A stretch of 64,000 bases of DNA from Tubiluchus corallicola (taxonomy: Eukaryota; Priapulida; Priapulimorpha; Priapulimorphida; Tubiluchidae), in the NCBI GenBank assembly GCA_030141605.1, contig JAQGDQ010000424.1, positions 1-64,000 of the forward strand, written 5' to 3'. The notes under the pieces are model-generated. The model searched no databases and had not been told where the DNA came from. It saw only the letters and a list, made by a program, of their open reading frames with translations. The position numbers and the translations under genes were made by a program. Shown here one piece after another: positions 35,390 to 47,250 of this stretch. Within the stretch, counting starts at the first letter, position 1. Every line of letters starts with the position of its first letter.

Positions 35390-35815
35390 CTTGTAAGCCA
35401 AAACCATCCATAAGTCAGAGTAGTTAAAACAATGTTATGATGCTTCAGAGTAGAATGACATCAAAATTTGCTCAAACTATAGTTTCTCCCAGTTTATAAA
35501 AACCAATGCTAAATTTATTGGACTTTTATATTTTGCATCAAATTATCAAGAAAATGTTCAAAAAACACTAAAAATCTAATTTTATAACCCCGTATCCACT
35601 TTTCAGGTGTATTTGTATTGTAATGCAAAAACTTGTGTTTTCAAAGTCCAATTGTAGCTCGTGGAGGGCAGTCATTTTGTTTCCGGTTTTTTCTGCTGCC
35701 AAGCCCAGATCTTCATCAGGAAGAGCCATCTACTGCATTTAAACATAACTTCAATTTGCTCTTGCAAAGTCCATAGCAACCAACATTTGTGCGGTTGCTA
35801 AGTGTTTGTAGAAAT
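35390..35815 (+). repeat. 430-bp dispersed repeat, copy 2
   Basis: Direct copy of 26560-26990. Confidence 0.8.
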
Positions 35816-36074
35816 GTGACAAGAAAACAATGGCTGCTTTAACAGTGATTTTCTCATGATTATGTTTTTCAGTGTGCAGCCTGCACCTCAATTTCAACGT
35901 GGATTATCTCAGCTTAGAAATAACATAGAGCGATGAGCTTGGTATCAAAATGATCCTCATGAAATGAAGATTCAGGATATGTGAATAACTAGAAAAGCTT
36001 AATTACCGACTTACGGACGTTTTTGCTATGCAAGCACACATATAATTTACAACATGCATGGAAATTTGAGCTAC

Positions 36075-36197
36075 CTGTTTCACAGTTGACACCGGTAAAA
36101 CCTGGCAAACAGTTACACTGATAAGAGTTTGCAGTATTTATGCAGGTACCATTATTCTGACACGGAGCATCCGTACAGTCACCAAACAAATTCATAT
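36075..36197 (-). CDS. EGF-like domain exon 2, polycystin-like gene
   Basis: The exon has 123 nt (41 codons) and phase 1-1, with acceptor TATATTTAG and donor GGTAGCTC. Six cysteines lie at residues 8, 13, 19, 28, 30 and 39, and it ends [10 protein letters not shown] seven-residue lead precedes the first cysteine, as in EGF exon 4. It closes the first WSC-EGF-EGF group. Confidence 0.88.
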
Positions 36198-36439
36198 CTA
36201 AATATAAAAAACAGAATATTACGAGTCTAGTACCAACATTTTGTTTCGCATGAAGTTATTGGAAAGTCTTCTCAAAAGAAACAACGTCCTTTGATTTCTA
36301 ACTTTCTCTTTAAATTAGACAAGTTCTTACATGAATCAAAAGAGGCCTTTGTCAACTCGTTTTATTTACTGTCTGACTGGAACACTATTGCCATGGTGAC
36401 GACAGTAATGTTAGAAATGAGGTCAGAGACGTAGTAACC

Positions 36440-37979
36440 AATAACTAACCTATATCCTTGGGTGCCAAAGTTTGAGGGTGTCACATTTTAGAAAACAATT
36501 CTTATTCTCCTTGGAAAATGTGTATATTTTGATTTTCATGTAAAGTGCACATGTTATAACACAGCACAGGCAGTTACTGAGCACAGCTTTTACATAACTG
36601 CCACGTAACGAACAGGTGCAAGGTATTACACAAGCAATTGGCCAGCCTGCTTGAATATAAGTACTATGCAAATACATGTAATTAATAATGACTACGTAGA
36701 AACTAGGTTAACAGTGTTTCTAATACACCACAAGTAATTGTTTAACCGGCTCATTACTTAAGCAACCATAAATGATTTGCGTTGTGCTTTGATTGTCCCA
36801 CAATTCTGAGTTGTAGAGAAACACAAGTTTCCACAAGTGTGGCAAAAATTCTTAGTCGTATTTCTAGACTGATCCTCTTACTTTAAAAAATGTTTGCAAA
36901 TTTGGAATATGCAGCTAGTGCTAAAATTTTTCTTCTTGAAATATTGTCGTCTGTTGATAGAAAACTATCTAAGAATTTGCATTTTCTCCACGTATCATCT
37001 CCAACATCTTGCTAAGAGACACATGTACGGAAATGGAATTGGGTTTTCGCTTTTTGCACAGCAAAGATTTCCCATATTGAAATACAAAGAAAACAGCTGT
37101 TTACGGAACAGCGGCAGAATAGCAGGTGATGCCTGTAATGGCGGATAACTAAAATAATTTATAGTGATCACATCACCAACGCTTATACTAAAATATTTTA
37201 CGTTATTATAAATTTAATATATGCCGCAGTTCAGGTGTAAACTAAAAATTACAGTAAGTCCTCGCTATACGATGCTAATGCATTCCAACAAAATGCGACG
37301 TTAAGCGAAATATCGTTAAACGAAGCCAAGACTTCCATAGAAGGTAATGTAAAAGAATTGAGATACGTTCCAGAGGCAAAAATCAATACTGCTTAAATCA
37401 TATAAGTTAAACATTCTATGAGTTTTATTCATATTTCTACTGATTAATGTCTTCCTGTTTGCCTGAAAACACTTATATATTTTACTTACCAATACCTAGC
37501 TATAGTGGTTTCTCTTTCCTTAATGTTTAATCCTAGTCAGCGGTTGAACAGTAAACACTGCAGTGTCAAAGCCCCCTGGGGCGAACATGAGAATTTTACC
37601 TATTTACTTAATCTGGTTGCTACAGCAACAGGTTGCAGGGAGAATTGCTTGCATAAAGTTTGCTGGCTGGTCACTTGATACTTGATACAAACCGCCAGTA
37701 ACACATCCAGTAATGACAGTAGCAGGATCAGTAGTCAGCAAAAACATGTATAATAATTACACTGTTTACATTACTAGTGCGTTTTTAGAAGAGAATAACC
37801 CAGTATGGGCTGTTTTAATGCATCAAATTAGGTAAAAATTCTGTTAATCAAATAAAAATTTGCCTTGCGCAAAGTAGAAAAAAATCGTCGTTAAAGCGAA
37901 ATGTGCTTCGTTAAGTGAAAAAAGGCGTCAAATGATTGGCGTCGTTAAACGGAGAGTCGTCAAGCGAGGACTTAGGGTA
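36440..37979 (-). repeat. Composite dispersed repeat and CGAGGACTTA-type MITE
   Basis: 36440-37250 is complementary to 22150-22925. 37252-37979 is a MITE with ends TAAGTCCTCGCTATACGATG and the complement of GTCAAGCGAGGACTTA, also partly present at 21890-22152 and related to 24793-26158. Its right end (37915-37960) holds the single-copy version of the 56-bp satellite. Confidence 0.75.
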
Positions 37980-38130
37980 TTTTACATACATTTTGTTTCT
38001 CGTAGAATGCTGTCAATGTAAACGATGATTAGTATCCAAAATATGTTTAATAAAGAAAGTTTCTCGGCTACCACACCAAATTTTAATAACTGACACCTAA
38101 AACTGCTACTTAGAATAGAAAAGTCTGTAC

Positions 38131-38238
38131 CTGTTTCACAGTTTATTCCAGTAAAACCTTGTGCACAATGGCAGTTATATATACTCAAATGTTCTACACA
38201 ACTTCCACCATTTTGACAAGGATTTGGCAGGCACAACA
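38131..38238 (-). CDS. EGF-like domain exon 1, polycystin-like gene
   Basis: The exon has 108 nt (36 codons) and phase 1-1, with acceptor TTCTTGCAG and donor GGTACAGA. Six cysteines lie at exon residues 3, 8, 14, 23, 25 and 34 in EGF order, with the usual GFTG-x-NC ending. I see no calcium-binding D-x-D/N-E consensus at the start. Confidence 0.88.
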
Positions 38239-38293
38239 CTGCAAGAAAATGAAACACATTATGAACAAAAGAACAAAAACCAACACCTGCCAC

Positions 38294-39918
38294 TAGGGGT
38301 GAGCACCAAATATTTGACTTTCATTCGAACTGATTTTTTTAAATTCAATTGCGACACGAATCCAAAATTATGGACTTGAATAATTCATCTCTTCAACTGC
38401 ATACTTTCTTAATCATTAGAACGTTCGAAACGTTTTTAGGGAACTCACCTTCGGATGCCCTGAGGCCAGAATTTCGCTATATTTTGCCAGAATCTAAGCA
38501 GATTCTCACCATGACATTTTACGAGAATTCAAAGAATCAAAGTTTAAAATATGTCTAGTTGAAGTACGATGAATCATAATAATTGAAACAGCAAAGACTG
38601 AATTTCAATTTAAAGTGATTTATTATACGAACTAATCACTATCAGTACTAACAATTTTTTTCAGAATGAGATCTGACATTTTCTGACTCAGTGTAAGTTT
38701 CCCCTGTAGATAAACTAGTTTTCCTGCAGGCTCTGATAATGCCATGTTTAAGAAGTGCCTTATGAAAAACACGAAAAATTTACTGGTAACTTGAAGTATT
38801 ACACTGTTTGCCTTCAGTACGCTCTCTAGTTGGCTTGGCCACGAGCAAAGAAGCCTGTGATTTTTAAGTGCAACTCTGGAAAGCGCCTAAGACACTTGGG
38901 AAGTAACTAAGTAAACTCACAAGTGCAACATGGCAGCGTATGTGCTAGTGTAAGGAAAACGGCGAAAATGTCGGATTAATGCCAGTATTTCTTAATTTTT
39001 TTAATAGCCAGATATGTCGTGAAGCTCGCGATTTCTTGATGTTATTTTTATTAATTATTAGTTTTTAATTATTATCAATAGTCATGTTATTACATTGTCT
39101 TGTTAAAATATTAAATTGAAATCCCATACAAGAAATTTCAGCATTAAAATAAGTTTATTTCTCTGCATACAGTCTAAACTTTCATCCTTGAACTAGTATA
39201 CATAACATTTATCTTCATTTAATTGCTGGCTTCCTTTTACTTCACGGAAAACTTTACCTGGGCTGTTGGTTTTTACAGGTCACATTGTAAGAATGTGACT
39301 TGACACAGAGAGAGAGAGAGAGAGGGAGAGAGAGGTATGGTATCACTACTGATTCAGAAAATAAAATTTATGAGATATAAAACGAAACTCACCTGTATTC
39401 CACTTTATTTATCAGCATCTTAGCAATTACCTTTAGAAGCTTCTTAATAAGGTAAAACCTGTGCGCATCTCGCTGGATTTGCGGTAATGGGCATTGGCGC
39501 GAATGCTTACGTGAATGAAAGTGAGTTGAAATTTTGGACCTGCTTAGCATGATTACAATCCATGCCGTTTGCATTACCACAACATTGATTTCATATTTTT
39601 GCAACATGCAACAAGCTTATTTTAAGTGGATGGTCGAACAGTTGGTGACATATTGCAAAATATATTGCTTCAGTTTTTTTCAAACTTATCAGTCAGCATG
39701 CCGACTTGCTGCTGTCCTCTTCCACTTAAAATTCTCCTTTCAATTCTCCATGATAATTTTCGATACCCTTCACTCTTCAAGTCATGGGCTAAATTCATCT
39801 GCATTGGTTTTCAATTCCATAAATTTTACTCATCACTAAGATGATGAAAATTCGGCTACAGAATAGAAGTGGCTGCCATTCAGGTAGAGGCATTGGCAGA
39901 AAGAAACTAGGTACTTAC
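38294..39918. other. Intron sequence with a possible hAT-like end
   Basis: TAGGGGTGAGCAC at 38294 followed by TTCGAA-rich sequence resembles 240-425. An (AG)n tract lies at 39308-39333. No exon is recognised. Confidence 0.4.
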
Positions 39919-40206
39919 CCAATGTCACGTAAATACTCTTATATTCCTGGCCACCACACTTTTCGTTATCATCTACACCGCAAGCCTCATTGCAGTCTTT
40001 CTCTGGTGTTAGAGAAGGATTACCATAAGTCGCTCCGCAGCCACACAAAACCCCGGGACGGAGACCATAGAATTTCCACTCCTTCTTCAGACAGCTGCTG
40101 GCACACAGGTGTGGGCTGCTCACAGACTCCCAACTGTTACCAAGCAACCCGTCAGTGTCTATATCTTGTTTGATAAAAGAATAGCAACCCAGATACCTAT
40201 ACTCAA
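39919..40206 (-). CDS. WSC domain exon 1, polycystin-like gene
   Basis: The exon has 288 nt and phase 1-1, bounded by TTTTCAG and GTAAGTAC. It encodes one complete WSC domain, a cysteine-rich putative carbohydrate-binding module. It begins VEYRYLGCYSF, carries the core FYGLRPGVLCGCG, and ends EKCGGQEYKSIYVTL, the CGG...S-Y ending typical of WSC. Eight cysteines are present. This is the first of four WSC exons, each of which starts with an R/K-x-LGC box. Confidence 0.9.
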
Positions 40207-40626
40207 CTGAAAAGAGACTAAAATTAATACCTTATCCACATTTACAAATGGGTATTTAATAAGTTTTAAGAGTCGCCTTTGATGTTAACGGTTGTTGCTT
40301 CATTAATTGGAGACATTTATCAATAGGGAACCAATAATTTAGATGAGCCTGCTAAATGTATATTACTGACTGTTTATGATTGTTAACCAATGACAAAGAA
40401 ACATGGCCATCTCTGCACTTGTTTTCTGTTGTTCTGCCAGCTAGAAATTGATGTATTAACATAATAAACAGCTGAAGCATTGTTGCAAACATAATTATTT
40501 TATCTACATCTATGATTCTGAGTAAAAGAACCTTGAATTAAAAACCTTTGTAAATTTTCGCCAATTTTCACTATGTCATTAAATCATAAATTACAAGTAT
40601 GTAATATAGTTGTTATTTCTAAATAC

Positions 40627-41182
40627 TTAAAGGAAGACCGGAGGATTGTTTAGACTCTATCTCATTTTAATTTACTGTCAAAAATATACGTTTCTTTGCC
40701 TATAAAACTTAACAATTATTCCTTATATTTGAATAATTAGCTTAGAAAGTTAATTAACGGCAACCAAACACAGCTATTGCTTACGTCAGAAACTAACCAC
40801 AGTGTGTGCAATGGCAGGCATCTTCTCTTGCACGTCAAGCACATTTGCATAGGTGTTAGAGTACTGCTTAGATGCATGATGTCACAAAAAATGCACTTTA
40901 CATCATATGATGTCTGACACTAACACTGCAGTTCATGATCATGGTTATCACGGTACCTCCTTCTATTTGTCGGCCACGCACACGTGACAAAAAGGCGCCT
41001 CTGCCAATCTTAGTAGGTTCACTGAGCCGCGCGTAGCTTTGAAAGTTTAACAAAATTTGAGTATCTGAGGTAATTATTATTAAATCTAAACTTTGATTTA
41101 AAAAAAGCTATTGTAGTTTTAAATATTTTGGGGCATTCTTTATTCTGAATCACATGGTTAACACAATCATCGGTTTTCCTTG
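40627..41182 (-). mobile_element. TTAAAGGAAGACCGG-type MITE, copy 1
   Basis: The left end TTAAAGGAAGACCGGAGG and the right-end complement AAGGAAAACCGATGA form inverted repeats. The interior is complementary to 46445-46935. No coding capacity. Confidence 0.65.
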
Positions 41183-41639
41183 AAATTCATGCAGGTCTTC
41201 ATGCGTAAACTTGTGCAACCTGATTTGTGCTACCACTGATATCTTTAGTATAATAAACTTCTATCAATGTCACACTAAATTTTACAAATACAAAATTTTA
41301 CAATAATTTACAAGTATAAAATTTTACAATAAACGTATCTTAAACAATACCCGGCAAATAGATGATCTCTGCATTGTATATATGTAAATATTGTATACGT
41401 GTGTATAATTTTAAATTTTAAATTTATAAAGAATTATAATAATAATAATAAAATAAATGTACCAAAAAATGCTGTACTTTATTTGTACGAAAAATATTGC
41501 TACTTTATACAAAAAAACATGTTGTACTTTATACATGTTTTTACTTTGTGTCCAAGTACCTGATGAGGACTTGTGTTTTTCTGTTCAAAGCCTAGCTCAA
41601 AAAAATTAACTTATCACAAAACCATGCATTTCGACTGAC

Positions 41640-42200
41640 AAACCTCACGAAAATTATAATTGAAGGAAGACAGGATGATTTTTCATATACTACCCCATTT
41701 TCACTTTTCCACCAATAATACTGCAAAAGTATTTTTGATAATTAAACAACTGATTAAGATCTTAATTAATGGCAGGGCGAGCCCAACTATTGATGACATC
41801 ACAAACTAAGATAATTTTCAACAGCAAAAATATTCCATGAGCGCATTGCGCGTGTTTACGAAAGCGAAAATTAAAGTACAGTGCTACTGTAAGAGTTTCA
41901 GTGTGTTGTAAAAATTCAAATTTCAAATTTATTGGTGTGCTCACACATGCGCTGTTGAATGTGTGCAGTTCATCACAAACGAATGCATCTGAACTGAGAG
42001 GTACAGCACCAGGTTTTTGTGCAATGCATTTCCGAAGTGCAGGCACTAGTGCCCGTTTAACTAGCAAATGGCGAAATGCATGTAGCAGCGAAAAATTAAT
42101 GGCGCGAATGTGAAATTGTGTTTGTGTAGTAATAATTCTTTCACGTAAGTCACTTTTAAAAAAATTGTATGTTTCCTTTCAATTTTTAAAGAATAAATTG
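41640..42200 (-). repeat. Dispersed repeat with TTAAAGGAAAACC end, copy 2
   Basis: Complementary to 33440-33980. Shares the CCCAACTATTGATGACATCA and TTTCGCTTTCG blocks. Confidence 0.7.
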
Positions 42201-42602
42201 TTTTGACCTACAATTTAACATTGGGCCCAGTTTTGCTTTAAATGAACAGTCTGGCAAGTCAATAAGGAAATCATTAAATATGCCTATCACTGTCTCTTAT
42301 TATTTCTACATAAAGATAGCGCCTATTTAATGTTTGTTTTGATAAAATTATATATGTGTATGCTCTCACTTGTAAATTCGGTTTAATGTGTTTGTCATCT
42401 GATCTGTTGCTTAAGTTATAATTTGTTTTCCTAGGTAGCTTTTAACTAATGAATAATGATACTGCCATCACCAGAATTCTTTGGAAAATAAACGCCATGC
42501 TATTTATTATCTTTATATCATACATGACATGCAAATATACATGCTAAAATTAAAATGAAGACATGTCTAAATATCTATTTATCTATATCTACAAATATTT
42601 AC

Positions 42603-42687
42603 CTGATTGTTGTGCATTTGCAAAAATCAGTGAAACCAAGATGTATGTGCTCCATAACATAAATGATTTAATGGCAGATTTCATACT
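42603..42687 (-). CDS. Exon with start codon and signal peptide, polycystin-like gene
   Basis: The ATG at 42684-42682 opens 27 codons with a basic start (MKSAIK), a hydrophobic core (YILVSLIFA) and a small-residue exit (ANAQQS), which is a typical cleavable signal peptide. The exon ends in G|GTAAAT, giving a phase 1 intron as in all following WSC and EGF exons. A good 3' splice site (TTTGTTTCAG) lies three bases before the ATG, so I infer an untranslated exon and a 5'UTR intron further upstream. It is followed by WSC1 at 40206. Confidence 0.75.
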
Positions 42688-43680
42688 CTGAAACAAAATC
42701 TGAAAGTTTGGTGTAATGGATAGAAAGAGCAGAATATATTTTGAAATCGTTAACATTTGTTAAGTCCGAATCACTGTACTCTGTTACAATATGTTACTCT
42801 GTGCACAGTATATTGCGGCAAGCGCAAACTATTAAAATAATTTTTGCCGTTTACTTTTTTAGAAAACAAATCCAACCACCTCACTAAAATGAACTTTTTA
42901 TTCTTATAAAATCAACGATTATAATTTTTCTCCGTCTATCAATATTTATTATCCACCTCAACGTACACAATTTACATTATAATTTGCTTATACGACTGTC
43001 AGTGTTATTAATCAATGAAAAATATATAAAAATATTACAAATTGATTATCTCCACATATCAAAAAATATTACAAATTGATTATCTCCACATCAAAGACTA
43101 TCGACAAAATGATCACGTAGATGCTTTAATCAAAAAAAGTAAAAGTTTATCACAACGGAAAGTGTATTCACAAACCTGACAAATCAATTAACGAATTATT
43201 AGTAAATTACACTAAGACTATAAATATAAATCATATCTCAAAATTACAATTATAATTACATTTACCGTGAATATACTATCTTTGCCGAGTAGTGTCAGAC
43301 AGATGATAATCGTGCTGGAATGCAGAATTCACAAGTTTACACTTAAGAGTTTCTTAATTACCTTAAATAACCAACCGAAGAGAACAAAGCAAAGCGTGAT
43401 CACAAAACAATTTCATGGCGCGGCCACTAATATTTACATAACGTTGTTACTAGCAACTGTCATCATCTACATCCGTGATAAAGGGCGGTAATAACGACCA
43501 CTCACAGTGTTCTCGTCCTTCGGCATGATGTCATACTCAGTTCGGAACTTCGGAAGATTTAAATGATGCCGAAGATGATGATCACAGATTACCGAACATA
43601 ATAATGGTGTTATTAATAAAGACAATTACACTTGTAGTCGTAATCATAGCTTACCAAGTTTAGATATCACTGAACATTTT
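42688..43680. other. Upstream region of the polycystin-like gene
   Basis: AT-rich to about 43250, with a 50-bp tandem duplication (AATATTACAAATTGATTATC) near 43025-43090. From 43260 to 43570 it is more mixed and CpG-bearing, and holds the X-box-like site. This is the likely promoter area. Confidence 0.4.
43443..43457. promoter_or_regulatory. X-box-like palindrome upstream of polycystin-like gene
   Basis: GTTGTTACTAGCAAC fits the RFX-type X-box half-sites (RYYNYY, 1-3 nt, RRNRAC). It lies about 760 bp upstream of the start codon, where a 5'UTR exon and promoter would be expected. Polycystins are ciliary in many animals and X-boxes drive ciliary genes, so the placement is suggestive. Similar motifs also occur in repeats at about 5042, 25752 and 37618, so chance is a real alternative. 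Confidence 0.3.
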
Positions 43681-43689
43681 TTTTGCTAA

Positions 43690-43716
43690 ACAACTCTCTC
43701 TCTGTCTGTCTCTCTG

Positions 43717-43747
<31 letters not shown>

Positions 43748-43842
43748 GTCTGTCTGTCTGTCTGTCTGTCTGTCGTCTGTCCGTCCATCCATCAATCCAT
43801 CCATCCATCCATCCATCCATCTATCTATCTATCTATCTACCT
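43690..43842 (+). repeat. TCTG/TCTA/TCCA tetranucleotide microsatellite
   Basis: Blocks of TCTG, TCTA, TCTG, TCCA and TCTA repeats in succession. Confidence 0.92.
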
Positions 43843-43849
43843 TTTTCTC

Positions 43850-45558
43850 GTGCTCTCAATATCACATGCACATGCTCCTTTACATCGAAACTTTCTACTC
43901 CCATCATTTTTGTGTCTTTGGTCTGCAGTGTATTTGTTTTACTGTTACAATCATGCTAATAGTTACCCGCACCTATGGTGTTTTTGTGTATATTGTGCCT
44001 TACACAAATGTGCCAAAGTTTATTATAAGTCAACTACCACCGTTGAGTGTAGGCCTATTCAAACGTAATGATAATCATTAGTAGTTGCACATGTGGCTCT
44101 GAGTGACTGCTGTTGTGGTCAAAGACATGTATTTTATTCACACTTTACAAATACAAATCTTTTCACTATTCGCTGCTGAGCTTTCTGTTTACTTTTCTTT
44201 TATTACATCTTCAACTGCAACACTTCTTATAATTTATCTATTTTGGTTTCACTTATATCTTGCTCAGAGAATCTGCATTAACTTGCATATCCTTAGCATT
44301 TCAACGATAATTATTTTCTGGTGTATCATCTACAAAATGGCAAAATGAACATTTTAATAGATATAAAACACATTTTTTTTAAAAATTTATTTCAAGATCA
44401 ATAATTATAATTATCTTCAATCTTATATGCAGTGTTGGGTAGTAGCGCCACTGCAGCTGTAGAGCCGTACGTAGCGCCACTACCAGAATTAGTAGTGCTA
44501 GAGTACTGCCGCTACTACATTACACTTGCAGGTCATTTATACATTGTCAACAAAATAGTAAATTATTTCCACAATTCAAACGGCAATTCATACTATTTTA
44601 TTCAAGTTTCAAACATGTTTATTTGCTTTAAAAAATTAATGTTTTTACTAAGCGACAACTATTCACAGTGTGTTTTCCAAGAGAAGCTTACGCATAACAA
44701 TGACAAGAGAGACACGTCATTGCTTCCGTGTGCCCGAGATCATTCTTAGTCAGCCGGCGAAAGCACAGAAACAACGCAGATTTAAAACAATGAAATAACA
44801 ACAATTAGAACCAGTTATAATTTGGTGCAATTTGCGTTTGCAGCCGCTAGTATTGTAAAAAAGTAATTGTAAAGGTAGCACAAACAACAGTTTATTTTAT
44901 TTACTATAATAGTCTCTGATTTAATCATGATAAAGGTAAAATTGAAGGAATGCGAATTACCAAAATTCTCCCTATAATAATGCCTGTTATAGAGCTCTTT
45001 AAATTCCTAGTCGCTGTACAACAAGTGAAACATGTATTTAATCTCAGTTGTAGGCTGTTTTTAAATTTGAGTACTGTGTTAATAAATTGCTGTACAATAC
45101 TGATTAAATTTTTAGATCGTGAAAACATTTTAAGTGTGTTATACATCCATTCTAATTAACATTTTCTTGTAAATAAACTTACTATGCTTTTTGTAAATTA
45201 ATTCTGTGTGTTTTTACTTATGCCTTATTATTTTTTGTTTTATTTTATGGACCATAAATGTCTGAAAAAACTCATTTATATAATAATTTCGTTTTTCTGT
45301 TATTCTTCTATTTTGGCTTATTAACTGAGTAAACTACATTGAAGCCAAATTCACAATTCACCACAATGTCCTTGATTTTGGCATACCAACATGCATAAAA
45401 TTTATTACCTATTTGTACTTCTAAAACTTGTTTGACAAACCTTTCATCGCTTGAATTCATGAATAATATATTCTACTAATAATTATATTCTATTCTACAT
45501 AATTATCATAAGCCATATAGATGGTTTCGTATATCGTGCCTCGATATGCAGCTAACTA
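43850..45558. other. Intergenic DNA
   Basis: No gene is seen. CAGTGTTGGGTAGTAGCGCC at 44431 looks like the terminus of a common hAT-like MITE, but the other end was not found. Short open frames here have no domain. Confidence 0.4.
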
Positions 45559-45559
45559 C

Positions 45560-46150
45560 GTAAGAGCCTATGGCGCCAAAGTTTGAGGGGCGTTAAATTT
45601 AAAAAAAACTTATTCTTCTCGGAAAATCTATATACTTTCATATACATGTAAAGGGCGCATTTTATAACACACCACATGTACCGTATTTTCCCGTGTATAA
45701 GAGACCCTTTTTTTGCTCAGAATTTTCACTTTAAAAATAGGGGGTCTCTTATACATGGGAGTAAGTCTTTTCAACAAGATGCATAAATTGTGACACTAAT
45801 GATTTTAAAGAAATAAGTGCTCTACAACTGTTTTGCGTGTCGCGTTCGACTATGAAGCGGTTGTAAGCAATACAAGCATCGTGACACAGGCATTATCTCC
45901 TCGTTTTCTCTTTTCCTGTTACAGGTTTGCAGGTACGCACTTTAATATATACCAGTACTCTTTTTCTACAACACATTAACTGGTTTTATTTTGTTTTCAG
46001 TACCGCACTGAGTTGAAAAAAGTTGTACTCTACCCTCTAAAAATGTCCGTCTGAAAAAACTTTTTTCCAGAATTTTTGCCTAAAAATTGAAGGGGTCTCT
46101 TATACACAAGGGTCTCTTATACACGGGAAAATACGGTAGTTACTTTACGC
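45560..46150 (-). repeat. Dispersed repeat fragment split by a nested element
   Basis: 45560-45680 is a diverged copy of the 36440-36760 repeat. It breaks at 45680 and resumes at about 46139 (GTTACT), with the TIR element between. Confidence 0.6.
45679..46138 (+). mobile_element. TA-flanked MITE with TACCGTATTTTCCCG ends
   Basis: TACCGTATTTTCCCGTGTAT and the complement of CACGGGAAAATACGGTA are near-perfect inverted repeats about 29 bp long, and GGGTCTCTTATACA recurs inside. The element is 460 bp, has no coding part, and is nested in an older repeat. The superfamily is not assigned. Confidence 0.75.
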
Positions 46151-46444
46151 TTGTTTTTTGGTCGAAAGGTCAAAAGTCACCTTTCAATATGATAAAACGT
46201 ATTGAAATAAAATGTTGCTCATGGTGGCTTCATGTAAGATCTGCGCCTTAAATTACTAGCATTTATATATAGGCTATATTTACATCTCTATTTCGGAAAA
46301 GTAATTTTGAATTCGCTAGTGTAATTATAACGTAATTATAACATAACTATAGGACATATTTTTCATTATTATGCCTTTTGTTCTTCATCTTTACACTTTT
46401 TCAAACAATATGTTGCCACTGCGCTGTAACAATGATTATCAGGG

Positions 46445-46940
46445 TTAAAGGAAAACCGGATGAGTATGTGAACACGAATTCAGAGAATAAAGAATGCTCT
46501 AAAATATTGAAAACTACAATAGCTTTTTTTAAAATCAAAGCTTACATTAAATGATAATTACCTCATATACTGAAATCTTGTTAAACTTTCAAAGCTACGC
46601 GCAATGAATCTACTAAGATTGGCAGCGGCGAATTTTTGTCACGTGCGCGTGGTTGACAAATGGAAGGCGGTACCGTGATAACCAGGATCATGAACTGCTG
46701 TGTTAGTTTCATGACGTCATATGACGTAGACCCCATTTTTCGTGACATCATGCGTTTAAACAGTAACACTTATGCAAATGCGCTTGACGCGCAAGGAAAG
46801 ATGCCTGCCATTGCACAAACTGTGGTTAGTTTCTGACGTATGCAATAGCTGTGTTCGGTTGCCGTTAATTAACTTTCAAAACTAATTATTCAAATATAAG
46901 GAACAATTGTTAACTTTTATAGGCAAGAAAATGTATATTC
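46445..46940 (+). mobile_element. TTAAAGGAAAACCGG-type MITE, copy 2
   Basis: It is the inverted relative of 40627-41182, with its right end lost after about 46940. Ends 300 bp from the GPCR stop codon. Confidence 0.6.
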
Positions 46941-47250
46941 ACAGACATTACTATTTGGGGGAACAATGACTTTGTGATTACCTTTTTATATTTTTCAAGT
47001 ATCATTCATGTTTTTATACATTAATAAACAAGATAATTATGCTAGTTAATTGTTTCGTGTAATGATAACAAACAACACTGATACCTAGCTGCAGGGGTCA
47101 ATTATATGATGGGCAGTGTCGGTTTTTGTTTAACTCTGTTTCTGACAACAAACAAAATAGCTAGTCGCAGATTTACATTAAAGGCAAAATACAAATACAT
47201 CATAAGTTTTGTAAGGTACATTTATTTAATTGATTTTGGCAAGACTATCT

